The notes under the pieces are model-generated. The model saw nothing but the letters and a program-made list of their open reading frames with translations. It ran no database searches and was not told where the DNA came from. Below, piece after piece: positions 30,568 to 39,924 of a DNA stretch of 45,734 nucleotides (the first letter of the stretch is position 1; every line of letters begins with the position of its first letter). Source of the DNA: a virus; IMG/VR virus record IMGVR_UViG_3300025728_000016, positions 1 to 45,734 of that record; one strand, given 5' to 3'. A program made the translations under genes and the position numbers.

Positions 30568-30903
30568 ATGCCAGAAATATTCACCTGGACGCCGGACGCA
30601 AAGCCGACCGGCAAATATTCCAACCGAACGAAGTCTGCAAAGTTTGGCGATGGATATGAGCAGGTGGTCGCGGACGGGATCAACAACGAATCCCAGTCGT
30701 GGCCGCTAACGTTCACCAGCAGCAAGGTACGAGCCGATCAGATCATGGCGTTCCTGAGAGCGAGGAAGGGTTACCAGTCGTTTAGCTGGAAGCCCCCGTT
30801 CGGCGATCAGGCACTCTTCCGCTGTACTGAGTACACCGCCACTGACCTGGGCGGCGGCCAATGGGCTGTATCCGCCACCTTCGACCTGTCATTCCAACCC
30901 TGA
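30568..30903 (+). CDS. Minor tail protein M
   Basis: The 111-residue protein matches the phage minor tail M family: MPEIFTWTPDAKPTGKYSNRTKSAKFGDGYEQVVADGINNESQSWPLTFTS and FSWKPPFGDQALFRCTEYT. It belongs to the distal tail tip complex. The start has GAGAGG about 10 bases ahead. Confidence 0.92.
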   Translation: MPEIFTWTPDAKPTGKYSNRTKSAKFGDGYEQVVADGINNESQSWPLTFTSSKVRADQIMAFLRARKGYQSFSWKPPFGDQALFRCTEYTATDLGGGQWAVSATFDLSFQP

Positions 30904-30911
30904 GGTAACCC

Positions 30912-31610
30912 ATGGGCATTAATGCCGACATCCAGACGCTGGAGCCGGGAGAGCGCGTGGAGCTTTTCGAGCTGGACGCCACGCTAGTAGGTGCCGAGCT
31001 TTACCGGTTCCATGGCTACAGCAAACTGGGGTCGATCTGGTGGCAGGGCCTGGAGTACTCGCCGTGGCCGATCCAAGCGACAGGCTTTGAGATCACAGCC
31101 GACGCCCAGCAGCCAAATCCATCTCTGCTGGTGGGCAATGTCACCGGATTCATCAGTGCGCTGTGTTTGGGCTTCGAGGATCTGATCGGTGCGAAGCTCA
31201 CACGTCGCCGAACGCTTGGGCGCTACCTAGATGCGGTCAACTTCCCCGGTGGTAACGCTGAAGCAGACCCTGACGAGGAGTTCTCCCCTGACATCTGGTA
31301 CATCGAACAGAAACTGGGCGAGGACAAAACGAAGGTCGAGTTCTCCCTGGCTTCACCGATTAACCTCAATAACAAGCAGCTGCCAGCGCGCCAGATCGTC
31401 GCGAACTGCTGCCAGTGGTTGTCGATCGGTGGTTACCGTGGGCCGTACTGTGGTTACACCGGCGGACCAGTGGCGACCGACGACGACATCATTACCACCG
31501 ATGCCGCCAGCGACATGTGCAGCGGCACGCTCAAGGGCTGCAAGTTTCGATACGGCGAGACCGGCCAGTTGCGCTTTGGCTCGTTCCCGTCAGCTGGGAG
31601 GATCGGATGA
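30912..31610 (+). CDS. Minor tail protein L
   Basis: The 232-residue protein belongs to the lambda gpL family. Conserved cysteines near the C-terminus (ANCCQWLSIGG, GPYCGYTG, DMCSGTLKGCKFR) fit the iron-sulfur cluster shown in lambda gpL. It joins the tail tip between M and K. Confidence 0.92.
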   Translation: MGINADIQTLEPGERVELFELDATLVGAELYRFHGYSKLGSIWWQGLEYSPWPIQATGFEITADAQQPNPSLLVGNVTGFISALCLGFEDLIGAKLTRRRTLGRYLDAVNFPGGNAEADPDEEFSPDIWYIEQKLGEDKTKVEFSLASPINLNNKQLPARQIVANCCQWLSIGGYRGPYCGYTGGPVATDDDIITTDAASDMCSGTLKGCKFRYGETGQLRFGSFPSAGRIG

Positions 31611-32383
31611 AGATCACGAAATCAACGCTTGATCATATCCATCAGCAGGCGATTCAGTGCTATCCGGCCGAGGCCTGCGGCCTGATCATCAGAGAAGGGC
31701 GGGCGCAGGTATACGTACCATGCACGAACGTGGCCACAACCACTGGTGAACACTTTCGGCTCGCTCCCGCAGAGTATGCCGCTGCCGAAGATCGCGGCAC
31801 CGTGCTGGCGGTAGTGCACAGTCATCCGGACTATTCGCCGCAACCCAGCGAAGCAGACCGGGTAGCGTGCGAAGCCAGCGGCTTGCCCTGGCACATCATC
31901 GAAGTGCGAAAGGGCGACGATGGAGTGGTCTCTGCCGGTGAGCTTTTCAGCTTCACTCCCACAGGCTACCAGGCGCCACTGATTGGCCGGCCGTTCCATC
32001 ACGGAACGCTTGATTGCTACCAGATGATTGTCGACTACTACCAGCGCGAGCTTGGCATCACGCTCAAGCAGTACGGGCGCGAGGACGACTGGTGGAGCAA
32101 CGGCGGCAACCTGTACATGGAGAACTACGCCGATGCAGGGTTTTCGCCTGTGAACGATCTGCAGCAGGGTGACGTGATCATCATGCAGGTGCGGGCGCCA
32201 GTCCCGAATCACGCGGGCATCTACTTGGCCGATGGCATCCTCAAATCAGAGCCGGAGCATTACCCGGCGCCGCGATCAATCCTGCACCACCTGCACGGGC
32301 GAGACAGTCGCCGCGACGTTTACGGAGCCTTCTGGGCGGAATCCACACGGCTGATCCTTCGGTACAAGGACATGATCCAATGA
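31607..32383 (+). CDS. Tail tip protein K, JAMM plus NlpC/P60
   Basis: The 258-residue protein overlaps L by ATGA. It has a Mov34/JAMM peptidase (E22, H71-S-H73, S81 and D84 in HSHPDYSPQPSEAD) and an NlpC/P60 domain with C137 (GTLDCYQMIV) and H202 (NHAGIYL). All key residues are present. Such proteins process tail components and cleave peptidoglycan at infection. Confidence 0.93.
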   Translation: MKITKSTLDHIHQQAIQCYPAEACGLIIREGRAQVYVPCTNVATTTGEHFRLAPAEYAAAEDRGTVLAVVHSHPDYSPQPSEADRVACEASGLPWHIIEVRKGDDGVVSAGELFSFTPTGYQAPLIGRPFHHGTLDCYQMIVDYYQRELGITLKQYGREDDWWSNGGNLYMENYADAGFSPVNDLQQGDVIIMQVRAPVPNHAGIYLADGILKSEPEHYPAPRSILHHLHGRDSRRDVYGAFWAESTRLILRYKDMIQ

Positions 32384-33018
32384 CCTCGATTAACTATGCC
32401 CCAAACGAGCGCCTACGCACCATCCGACTGTACGGCACCCTTGGCGCACGCTTTGGCCGCGTTCATACCCTGGCCGTTAACAGCGCTGCTGAAGCCTGCC
32501 GCGCGCTTGGCGTGCTGCTGCCGGGCTTCGAGCAGTTCATGATCGGCTCCAGGGATAAGGGCATGACCTTCGCCGTTTTCCACGACAAGCGCAACATCGG
32601 GAAAGATGAACTTGGCGATCCGCCGGGCCGCGCCGAGATCCGCATTGCGCCTGTGATCCAAGGATCGAAGCGCGCTGGCACTCTTCAAACGGTAGTGGGA
32701 GTAGCCATATTCGCCGCAGCAGTATTTTTCTCTGGTGGCGCTGCGGCAGGCTCCGCAGGGCTTTTTGCAGGGTCCGCAGGCTGGGGCATTGTTGGTTCAA
32801 TCGGTATTTCCCTTGCTCTTGGTGGGGTTGCTCAGATGATCGCCGGCACACCAAAAGGTTTGGGGGCGCAGGACCAGGCTGATAACAAGCCCAGCTACGG
32901 TTTCAACGGCCCAGTGAACACGCAGGCCCAAGGCAACCCAGTCCCCTTGGGGTATGGGCGAATGATCGTCGGCAGCGCTGTGATCAGTGCAGGCATTTAT
33001 GCAGAAGATGCGCAGTGA
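32380..33018 (+). CDS. Tail assembly protein I
   Basis: The 212-residue protein is the lambda gpI family: TIRLYGTLGARFGRVHTLAVNSAAEACRALGVLLPGFEQFM, a Gly/Ala hydrophobic middle (VVGVAIFAAAVFFSGGAAAGSAGLFAGSAGW) and NTQAQGNPVPLGYGRMIVGSAVISAGIYAED. It is needed for tip assembly and overlaps K by ATGA. Confidence 0.93.
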   Translation: MTSINYAPNERLRTIRLYGTLGARFGRVHTLAVNSAAEACRALGVLLPGFEQFMIGSRDKGMTFAVFHDKRNIGKDELGDPPGRAEIRIAPVIQGSKRAGTLQTVVGVAIFAAAVFFSGGAAAGSAGLFAGSAGWGIVGSIGISLALGGVAQMIAGTPKGLGAQDQADNKPSYGFNGPVNTQAQGNPVPLGYGRMIVGSAVISAGIYAEDAQ

Positions 33019-33050
33019 TAGTCTCGGACCTTCTTTCATGAGGGACCGAC

Positions 33051-33449
33051 ATGCGTATTCTTACAGGCATTCTCACTTCTTTATTGCTGGCTGGCTGCAG
33101 CACCTCACCAGTATCGATTGATAAGGCTGATCCAGTTCCGCAAGCCAGGATTCACGGCTTTTCCACTAAGACCGAGTCTCAACTGGTCGTCACCAGAGAC
33201 ACCGGACTATTCGGGTCGGGCGTCAACTACAGCCTGTACATCGACGGGGCTCTGGCCGCGGAGTTTGCGTCGGGCGAGGTAGCAAGATTTGGCATTTCAC
33301 CTGGCCGGCATATCCTTGGCCTTGCACCAAGCACCATGTTCGGTGGGAGCCAGCATGAATCTGAAATAAACGTAAAACCGGGCGAGGTCATCCGCCGGCG
33401 AATATCGCTCGATGGTGGCGGTTTTCATCTAACCCCCACCGCATACTGA
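33051..33449 (+). CDS. Lipoprotein between I and J, probable superinfection factor
   Basis: The 132-residue protein has a lipoprotein signal (MRILTGILTSLLLAGCS; lipobox LLAGC, lipidated C16). The mature domain is sheet-rich (SLYIDGALAAEFASGEVARFGISPGRHILGLAPS). The residue after the lipid Cys is Ser, so outer-membrane sorting is expected. Small lipoproteins in this tail position are often morons that block the phage receptor. A terminator closes the gene. Confidence 0.8.
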   Translation: MRILTGILTSLLLAGCSTSPVSIDKADPVPQARIHGFSTKTESQLVVTRDTGLFGSGVNYSLYIDGALAAEFASGEVARFGISPGRHILGLAPSTMFGGSQHESEINVKPGEVIRRRISLDGGGFHLTPTAY

Positions 33450-33457
33450 ATCACACA

Positions 33458-33480
33458 AACCCGCTCCGGCGGGTTTTTTT
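33458..33480 (+). terminator. Terminator between lipoprotein and J
   Basis: Perfect stem AACCCGC/GCGGGTT, loop TCCG, seven T. The start of J follows 19 bases after it. It would stop transcripts of the tail operon before J unless antiterminated. Confidence 0.88.
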
Positions 33481-33498
33481 ATGCCCGGAGAAAAGTGC

Positions 33499-36400
33499 AT
33501 GGGTTCGCTTCAAGAGATCAGCGGCGCCAAAAGCAGTGGGTCGAGCCAGAAGGCGGCGACCGAGACGCCAGACAGCCTGATCAGCATCGCCTATGCAAAA
33601 GTGCTGGATGCGATCAGCGAAGGCCCCATCGCAGGCCTGGCCAACGGCAACCAGTCGATCTTTCTGAACAACACGCCTTTGGCCAATGCCGACGGCAGCC
33701 TCAACTTCACCGGCGTTACCGTGGGCACGCGCACTGGCGAGGCTGATCAGGAATATCTGCCGGGCTTCCCATCCGTCGAAAGCGAAACGGGCGTCGGCAT
33801 CGAGCTGAAGTTTGCCAGCCCTTGGGTTCAGACGATCAGTAACACCGAACTGTCCGCCGTGCGCGTGCGCCTGGCTGTCCCGTACCTGACCTACACCGAC
33901 GACAAGGGCAACATCAACGGCTTTCAGGTCGCTTACGCGATCGATATCGCCACCGACACTGGGCCCTACGTTCAGGTGGTGAACTCGTCGTTCAACGGCA
34001 AGACCACCAGCACCTACGAGCGTAGCCATCGCATTGACTTGCCAGCATCGACGACTGGCTGGCGCGTGCGTGTGCGCCGTCTGACGCCGGACTCGACCAC
34101 GTCGAACATCCAGAGCACCACCAATATCTCGTCTTACACCGAGATCATTGACGCAAAGCTGCGCTACCCGTACACCGCCATGGTCGGCATCACCGTCGAC
34201 GCTTCGCAGTTCTCCAGCATTCCGTCCAGGGCGTTCGACTGCAAGCTGCGCATCGTCCGCGTGCCATCCAACTACTTTCCGGACACCCGCACCTACGTCG
34301 GCACATGGGACGGTACGTTCAAGCTGGCGTGGACCGATAACCCCGCCTGGATCTACTACGACCTGATTCTCAACGACCGCTACGGGCTTGGCCAACTGAT
34401 CACTGCCGCCCAGGTCGACAAGTGGGGCCTGTACCAGATCGCCGGCTACTGCGACGAGATGGTCGCCGACGGCAAGGGCGGTCTTGAGCCGCGCTTCACT
34501 TGCAACCTGTACCTGCAGACCCGCGCCGATGCGCTTCAGGTGCTTCAGGACCTGGCCAGTATCTTCCGTGGCATGGCGTATTGGGCGGCTGGCTCGGTCG
34601 TGGCCTCGGCCGACATGCCGACCGATCCGGTGTACACCTACGCGAATGCGAACGTGATCGACGGCCTGTTCACCTACGTGGGCAGCGCACGCAGCACGCG
34701 CTTCTCCGTGGCTCTGGTGAGCTGGAACGACCCGTCCAACTTCTACGAGAAGAAGGTCGAGTATGTCAGCGACCAGAAAGCCTTGGCGCGATACGGCGTG
34801 CAGCAGACCGAGATTTCTGCGTTCGGCTGCACTTCGCAGGGCCAGGCGCAGCGCCTCGGGCACTACACACTGCTGACCAACCTGCTGGAAAACGAAACCG
34901 TCAGCTTTGCTGCTGGCCTGGACGGCACCATCGCGCGCCCGGGCCAGATCATTCGCATCGCGGATGCTGACCGAGCAGGGCGAAGAATTGGCGGCCGGAT
35001 CAAAGCAGCCTCTGCGCGCACCATCACGCTTGACGCCGATGCAGCGGTATCGGTGGGCGATTCCGTGACGGTGATCCTGCCGACCGGCGTGGCGCAGACC
35101 AAGACGGTTACCGGCTATGCCGATCGAGTCATGACTGTCGGGACGTCGTGGACCGCCATTCCGGTCGCTCAGTCGGTTTTTGCGATCGAGAGCAGCACGT
35201 TGGTCGCGCAGACCTACCGAGTGCTGTCGGTCGCCGAGAACTTCAGCGACACGGAGATGAAGTACGACATCACGGCCGTGAAGCACGTGGCGGGCAAGTA
35301 CGCCGCGATCGATAACGGCGCGCAAATTGTTCAGTTGCCCGTGACAGTTATCCCGCCCAGCGTGCAACTGCCGCCGACCAACATTCGGCTGTCGTCCTTC
35401 AGCGCTATTGACCAGGGCGCCGCAGTCACGACGATGCGCGTCGAGTGGGATGCGCCGGCGAATGCGGTTTCCTATGACGTCTGGTGGCGCCGCAACAGTA
35501 ACGATTGGGTTTATGCGGGCCGAACCTACTCAGCAGCGATTGAGGTGGTCGGCATTTACGCAGGGACGTACCTGGTTCGCGTGGCGGCCCTGAACTCGCT
35601 GAATGCTGCTTCGATCTGGGGCTACAGCGAATCCACGCTGCTCAACGGCAAAGAAGGCCTGCCGCCGGCGGTGACCTCACTGACGGCAACGCCGCTGATC
35701 CTCGGCATTCACCTGAAATGGACTTTCCCACCAGGTGCGGAAGACACCCAGCGCACGGAGCTCTGGTACGGCCCGACCACGGACCTCGCGGCCGCGACGA
35801 AACTCAGCGACCTGGCCTACCCGCAGTCCGAGTACAACATGCAGGGCCTGCTCGCGGGCGTGACGTTCTTCTTCTGGGCGCGGCTGGTCGACCGGACCGG
35901 CAACATCGGTCCGTGGTACCCGTTCGGTCAGGGCGTGATGGGGCAGAGCAGCTCTGATGCTGGGCCTATCCTCGATTATCTCGCCGGCCAGATCGGCGAA
36001 TCGGAGCTTGGGCAGGAGTTGCAGGACAAGATCGATCTGATCGACGGCCTGCAAGAGCAGATCGATGCGCTGGACGGCCTGAAAGCCTATGACCCGAATG
36101 CGACTTACACCAAGGGCCAGATGATCGTCATGGACGGTCGCATCCTCCAGGCGGCCAAGAACGTGCCGGTGAACACACCGCCGCCCAACACTGCGTTCTG
36201 GACGGACGTCGGTCAGAGCGTCGAGACAGCCAATGGCCTGGCGCAGCAGGTGGCGACCAACACCACCGACATCACCACCATCGACGGGAGGGTGACGGCC
36301 CAGGCTTCAAGCTTGCAGGCGCTGCGGTCATCCGCCCGGGATGACGATGGTGAAGGTGACCTGGCCGATGCCCTGAAGGGCTGGAGCAGCACGGCCAGCA

Positions 36401-37068
36401 TCGTCACCGAGGCCAAGACCGCCGCCAGCGCGACCGAGGCAGTCGCGAAGAGCGTCACGCAGTTGACTGCTACGGTGGGCGACAACGCTGCGCAGGTTAC
36501 CGATCTGCGCCAGGTGGTCACCACGAACCAGCAGGCCACGGCCACCGCGATTCAGCAACTGGGTGTGAAGGTCGACGGCAACACGCTCGATATTCAGACT
36601 CAGTCGCAGGCGCTGGTCGACGTGAACGGTAAGGTCTCAGGCTCCTGGTCCGTGAAGATGCAATACAACTCGGCGACCGGGCAGTACATCGCCGCCGGCA
36701 TCGGGCTTGGCATTGAGAACACCGCAGCCGGACTACAGAGCCAGTTCCTGGTCTCTGCCGATCGGTTCGCCATCGTCAACACCATCGCCGGCGGTGCCGT
36801 CTCGGTTCCGTTCGCGGTGCAGGGCGGGCAGGTGTTCCTCAACCAGGCGTACATTCAGGACGGGACCATCACCAACGCCAAGATCGGCAGCTTCATCAGC
36901 TCGACGAACTACGTGGCGGGCCAGACCGGCTGGATCTTCAACAAGGACGGCACGCTGGAAATCAACGGCGGCGCACCGGGGCAGGGGCGAATCGTCGTTA
37001 ACAACCTGTATGTCGCGGTCTATGACGGCAATGGCATGCTTCGCGTGAAGCTGGGTAATTTGGGGTGA
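33499..37068 (+). CDS. Central tail tip / receptor protein J
   Basis: The 1189-residue protein matches lambda gpJ: N-terminal DSLISIAYAKVLDAISEGPIAGL, hub domains in the first 550 residues, fibronectin-type parts at about 620-800 (TTMRVEWDAPANAVSYDVWWRR, GIHLKWTFPPG), a coiled coil (VETANGLAQQVATNTTDITT) and a C-terminal DUF1983-type domain (GSWSVKMQYNSATGQYIAAGIGLGIEN). The C-terminus probably contacts the host receptor. I used the ATG with GGAGAAAAGTGC. Confidence 0.95.
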   Translation: MGSLQEISGAKSSGSSQKAATETPDSLISIAYAKVLDAISEGPIAGLANGNQSIFLNNTPLANADGSLNFTGVTVGTRTGEADQEYLPGFPSVESETGVGIELKFASPWVQTISNTELSAVRVRLAVPYLTYTDDKGNINGFQVAYAIDIATDTGPYVQVVNSSFNGKTTSTYERSHRIDLPASTTGWRVRVRRLTPDSTTSNIQSTTNISSYTEIIDAKLRYPYTAMVGITVDASQFSSIPSRAFDCKLRIVRVPSNYFPDTRTYVGTWDGTFKLAWTDNPAWIYYDLILNDRYGLGQLITAAQVDKWGLYQIAGYCDEMVADGKGGLEPRFTCNLYLQTRADALQVLQDLASIFRGMAYWAAGSVVASADMPTDPVYTYANANVIDGLFTYVGSARSTRFSVALVSWNDPSNFYEKKVEYVSDQKALARYGVQQTEISAFGCTSQGQAQRLGHYTLLTNLLENETVSFAAGLDGTIARPGQIIRIADADRAGRRIGGRIKAASARTITLDADAAVSVGDSVTVILPTGVAQTKTVTGYADRVMTVGTSWTAIPVAQSVFAIESSTLVAQTYRVLSVAENFSDTEMKYDITAVKHVAGKYAAIDNGAQIVQLPVTVIPPSVQLPPTNIRLSSFSAIDQGAAVTTMRVEWDAPANAVSYDVWWRRNSNDWVYAGRTYSAAIEVVGIYAGTYLVRVAALNSLNAASIWGYSESTLLNGKEGLPPAVTSLTATPLILGIHLKWTFPPGAEDTQRTELWYGPTTDLAAATKLSDLAYPQSEYNMQGLLAGVTFFFWARLVDRTGNIGPWYPFGQGVMGQSSSDAGPILDYLAGQIGESELGQELQDKIDLIDGLQEQIDALDGLKAYDPNATYTKGQMIVMDGRILQAAKNVPVNTPPPNTAFWTDVGQSVETANGLAQQVATNTTDITTIDGRVTAQASSLQALRSSARDDDGEGDLADALKGWSSTASIVTEAKTAASATEAVAKSVTQLTATVGDNAAQVTDLRQVVTTNQQATATAIQQLGVKVDGNTLDIQTQSQALVDVNGKVSGSWSVKMQYNSATGQYIAAGIGLGIENTAAGLQSQFLVSADRFAIVNTIAGGAVSVPFAVQGGQVFLNQAYIQDGTITNAKIGSFISSTNYVAGQTGWIFNKDGTLEINGGAPGQGRIVVNNLYVAVYDGNGMLRVKLGNLG

Positions 37069-37071
37069 TTC

Positions 37072-37416
37072 ATGGCCTACGGCATGCGGGTGTGGGACGC
37101 CTCGGGAAACCTGCGCATGGACGAAAACTCGTTCACTGTGCGGATTGTCCTGTCGGTAGTCGTCAACAATAGCGGCTGGACAATCGTCAACTCGCAGGGC
37201 GCGGGGTATCAGGATTTCAGTTGTCCAGGCGTCACGCCGTCCAATGCCTCGGCCACTTGCCTTCCTGTGGCTAATTACACAAGCAATGAGACTCAGTTCG
37301 AAACCGAGGTGCGGACAGACGTGGTGCGGGTCTATAACTACAATCGGGGGTACGCCGGATTTACCAACCCGGCAACCACGGCTTCAATGCGACTGATCGT
37401 CGTGAGGATGTCTTGA
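37072..37416 (+). CDS. Tail tip-associated protein, 114 residues
   Basis: The protein starts MAYGMRVWDASGNLRMDENSFTVRIV 3 bases after J. The opening Y-G-x-x-V-x-D-x-x-G words recur in small proteins that follow J in Pseudomonas phages. The rest is beta-rich (YTSNETQFETEVRTDVVRVYNYNRGYAGF). It may be a tip or receptor accessory subunit. Codon use is less GC rich than J, suggesting exchange of this cassette. Confidence 0.65.
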   Translation: MAYGMRVWDASGNLRMDENSFTVRIVLSVVVNNSGWTIVNSQGAGYQDFSCPGVTPSNASATCLPVANYTSNETQFETEVRTDVVRVYNYNRGYAGFTNPATTASMRLIVVRMS

Positions 37417-38093
37417 TGTCGTATGGCTTTCAGTTCATGAACAATAGCGATGTCGTAACGCTAGACTCCGAATTTGCGCGGCTTGTCGTTCTTGATCAGG
37501 GCGCTTACTCGCCAAACGCGGAGAGCGGCTTGCGTGCGAACGTAAATTTCTCACGTGTGATCACCTCGCAAGAACCGCCATTGATTTTCGCTAAGCCAAC
37601 CGTAGTCAGTGGGCAGGCAGCAATTACCAGCGTTTTGATATACGGATCTCCTGGTAACTGGACCGGGTTCGGCATTCGCACGCGAAGCGTGAACCATGCG
37701 CCCCCAAATGGCACATGGTTCGTTGGCGCCTTTGCTGCGCAAGGTGTAAGCCAATACGGTATGCAGCTTTTCGACGGATCGGGGAAGCTTCTTTTCGATA
37801 GTGGAAACCCATGCGCGGTATTTACGGCGGCATATCAGAACTGGGCATATGCCTTCACGCAGACCCTAGACGTTGGCGTAACTAATTTCTTTTCCAGTCC
37901 AAAGCCGATCAACACCGTGGACTACATGCTGATCAATAACTACAGCATGAACGTGGTAGCAGGGTCTAACTCGGGCGCTCTTGTCGCAAGCGTTTGGGAT
38001 TTCACTAATGGGACGCTGTACGCAACTATGACGTCTTCAGCTAACTCTCAGACGTTCTACCTGCCCGCCTTATTCGCCAGGCTCGTCGCTTAA
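37416..38093 (+). CDS. Tail tip-associated protein, 225 residues
   Basis: It overlaps the previous gene by one base (TGATG). MSYGFQFMNNSDVVTLDSEFARLVVLDQG repeats the SYG-x-x-x-x-N opening of tip proteins. The body is beta-rich with TYR/SER-rich loops and N-x-W-T-G-F-G-I-R-T-R. With its neighbour it forms a variable two-gene cassette between J and the fiber. Likely surface exposed in the virion. Confidence 0.65.
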   Translation: MSYGFQFMNNSDVVTLDSEFARLVVLDQGAYSPNAESGLRANVNFSRVITSQEPPLIFAKPTVVSGQAAITSVLIYGSPGNWTGFGIRTRSVNHAPPNGTWFVGAFAAQGVSQYGMQLFDGSGKLLFDSGNPCAVFTAAYQNWAYAFTQTLDVGVTNFFSSPKPINTVDYMLINNYSMNVVAGSNSGALVASVWDFTNGTLYATMTSSANSQTFYLPALFARLVA

Positions 38094-38118
38094 CTTTTCC
38101 AAACCAAAGGAATTACAT

Positions 38119-39159
38119 ATGCCCTGGTACAGAGCCGGGACGGTTTCTGTCGTCCAAAATTCGAATGCGGTGACCGGTACCGGCACAGCATTTATCGCCA
38201 ATGCGCGGGTAGGGGATGCCTTTCGCGGCCCGGACGGTGCCTGGTATGAGGTGACCAACATCCCGAGCAACACCTCGATGTCCATCTCGCCGAACTATCA
38301 GGGCGCGAGCAGCAGCTCGGGTGCCTACGCGCTGGCGCCAATGCAGGGCTACGTGAAGGACTCTGCCGACGCCCTGCGTGCATTGGTGAACCAGTTCGGG
38401 CCGGTGCTGGCGGTGCTCGGCACTACAGGCACCCTGGCGGGTGTTCGCTCCGCGTTGAACCTGACCAACACCGATGGCTTGCCTGAAGGCGACAACAAGT
38501 ACTTCTCGGATTTTCGGGTGCGCGCGGCGGTGCTCACCGGGCTGGTGACGACCAGCACTGCCGATGTGGTTGCAGCCGATAACGTCTTGACCGCCATCGG
38601 CAAGCTGCAGGCGAAGGCCGCTGCTGCTGTGACGGCACTCGGTCAAAAGGCTGCCAGTGGCACCAACAGCGATATCAAATCCCTGACCGGCCTGACCACC
38701 GCGCTGTCCGTCGGCCAGGGCGGTACCGGCGTCACCACAACGGCAGCGCTGCTGTCTGCGCTGCTGGCGGCGGGCGCCTTCGGCAAGAGCAACATCCTCG
38801 GCAGCGTCGGGCAGAGTGGCGGGGTGCCCACGGGCGCCATCATCGAGCGCGGAAGCAACGCTGCCGGTGAATACACACGCTTCGCCGACGGCACCCAGAT
38901 CTGCTACTGCAAACCCTCTGGCATCGTCAGCGCCTCAGCTGGCCTGAACGTTCTGGGGCCTTACTCGACCCCGGCGGCGTTTGCCGCATCGGACTTCATC
39001 GTCCTGGGCAACGCAGTGCCGCAGGGTACGAACGATCAATACGGCATTGTCCTGGCGTATCCCGCCAGCGTTGGGTCGTTCAACCTGGTGCTGCGTAACG
39101 GTGCGGCTGCCCAGCAGTTCGCGAGCTTCCGAATTCTTGTCGTCGGCAGGTGGTTCTAA
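38119..39159 (+). CDS. Tail fiber protein
   Basis: The 346-residue protein has a fiber N-terminus (WYRAGTVSVVQNSNAVTGTGTAF), an Ala-rich shaft with the hallmark NSDIKSLTGLTTALSVGQGGTGVTTTAALL and a C-terminal domain (GSVGQSGGVPTGAIIERGSNAAGEYTRFADGTQICY). The last part should bind the cell surface and would decide host range. Confidence 0.9.
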   Translation: MPWYRAGTVSVVQNSNAVTGTGTAFIANARVGDAFRGPDGAWYEVTNIPSNTSMSISPNYQGASSSSGAYALAPMQGYVKDSADALRALVNQFGPVLAVLGTTGTLAGVRSALNLTNTDGLPEGDNKYFSDFRVRAAVLTGLVTTSTADVVAADNVLTAIGKLQAKAAAAVTALGQKAASGTNSDIKSLTGLTTALSVGQGGTGVTTTAALLSALLAAGAFGKSNILGSVGQSGGVPTGAIIERGSNAAGEYTRFADGTQICYCKPSGIVSASAGLNVLGPYSTPAAFAASDFIVLGNAVPQGTNDQYGIVLAYPASVGSFNLVLRNGAAAQQFASFRILVVGRWF

Positions 39160-39161
39160 TC

Positions 39162-39500
39162 ATGATTATCAAATTGCACCCGCAGCGCCGCGATGAGCTG
39201 CTCGAAGTCCACAAGAGCGGCGATACGCTGGTCATCAACGGCGAGCCGCTGGACTTCAGCCCTCTACCGGACGGCGCCACGCTCCCGGCCGGCGCTGTCG
39301 ATAGCCCATGGTTCACCGGGGACGTTGATCGCGTGAACGGCGAGCTGGTAATCAACCTGCTGCTGCCATTGCCAGTCAACTACAGCCAGGCGCAGGCGTT
39401 TCCCCAGGACCTGGTGGGCGTCCCGGATGGTCCGGTGCTGCTGCCTCAACCGTTGCCGGTGCCCGAAGTTGTCGAAGAACCGCAGGAGTTGGCCGAATGA
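39162..39500 (+). CDS. Fiber-associated protein, 112 residues
   Basis: The protein begins MIIKLHPQRRDELLEVHKSGDTLVINGEPLDFSPLPDGATLPAGAV and ends in a Pro/Glu tail (LLPQPLPVPEVVEEPQELAE). It sits between the fiber and a second small gene with ATGA overlap, the usual place of fiber assembly or capping proteins. The D-F-S-P-L-P-D-G-x-x-L-P word is conserved in similar Pseudomonas proteins. Confidence 0.7.
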   Translation: MIIKLHPQRRDELLEVHKSGDTLVINGEPLDFSPLPDGATLPAGAVDSPWFTGDVDRVNGELVINLLLPLPVNYSQAQAFPQDLVGVPDGPVLLPQPLPVPEVVEEPQELAE

Positions 39501-39865
39501 GCAAAATCGACTGGTCGAAAATGATCACCAAAGAGATGAAGGAGGCTGCGGCGCTGGCGCTGGTGCTTGCCGAATCCAAAAGCCTGCTCGCCCAGCGTAA
39601 CGCCGTGGCTGCCGAGCAGATCGCCCGCATTCAGGACCGTGTGGACACGCTGGGGTACGGCGTTGATGCCGGCGTGGCCACCGAAGAGGACGAGGCCGAG
39701 CTGGCGGCGCTGACGATCAGCCTCAAATCGTGGAAAACCTACAAGTTCGCCCTAGGCAAGGTGGCCACGCAGCCGACCTGGCCGGCGGCGCCGGTATGGC
39801 CCCCAGCCCCCGCAATCCCTGAAATCGCCGCAGATCCCGCCGCGCTGTCGCTCGACACCGTCTGA
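39497..39865 (+). CDS. Fiber assembly-like protein, 122 residues
   Basis: The protein is helical and charged (KMITKEMKEAAALALVLAESKSLLAQRNAVAAEQIARIQDRVDTLGYG) and ends in repeated Trp-Pro words (QPTWPAAPVWPPAPAIPEIA). It resembles tail fiber assembly proteins, which often have such W-P rich tails. It is coupled by ATGA to the gene before it, and a terminator follows. Confidence 0.7.
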   Translation: MSKIDWSKMITKEMKEAAALALVLAESKSLLAQRNAVAAEQIARIQDRVDTLGYGVDAGVATEEDEAELAALTISLKSWKTYKFALGKVATQPTWPAAPVWPPAPAIPEIAADPAALSLDTV

Positions 39866-39885
39866 TCGCGACCCCCGCGACCCGG

Positions 39886-39909
39886 CCCGCCCAGCGCGGG
39901 TATTTTTTT
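39886..39909 (+). terminator. Rho-independent terminator after the fiber genes
   Basis: Stem CCCGC/GCGGG, 5-nt loop, followed by TATTTTTTT. Ends the structural operon ahead of the endolysin gene. Confidence 0.75.
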
Positions 39910-39924
39910 GTCTGGAGAAAAGCG

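Noticed and set aside
33451-35367. 638-codon open frame antisense to J
   Set aside because: It mirrors the codon bias of the J gene, has no start signal and its residues look unnatural. J is a firm call on the other strand.
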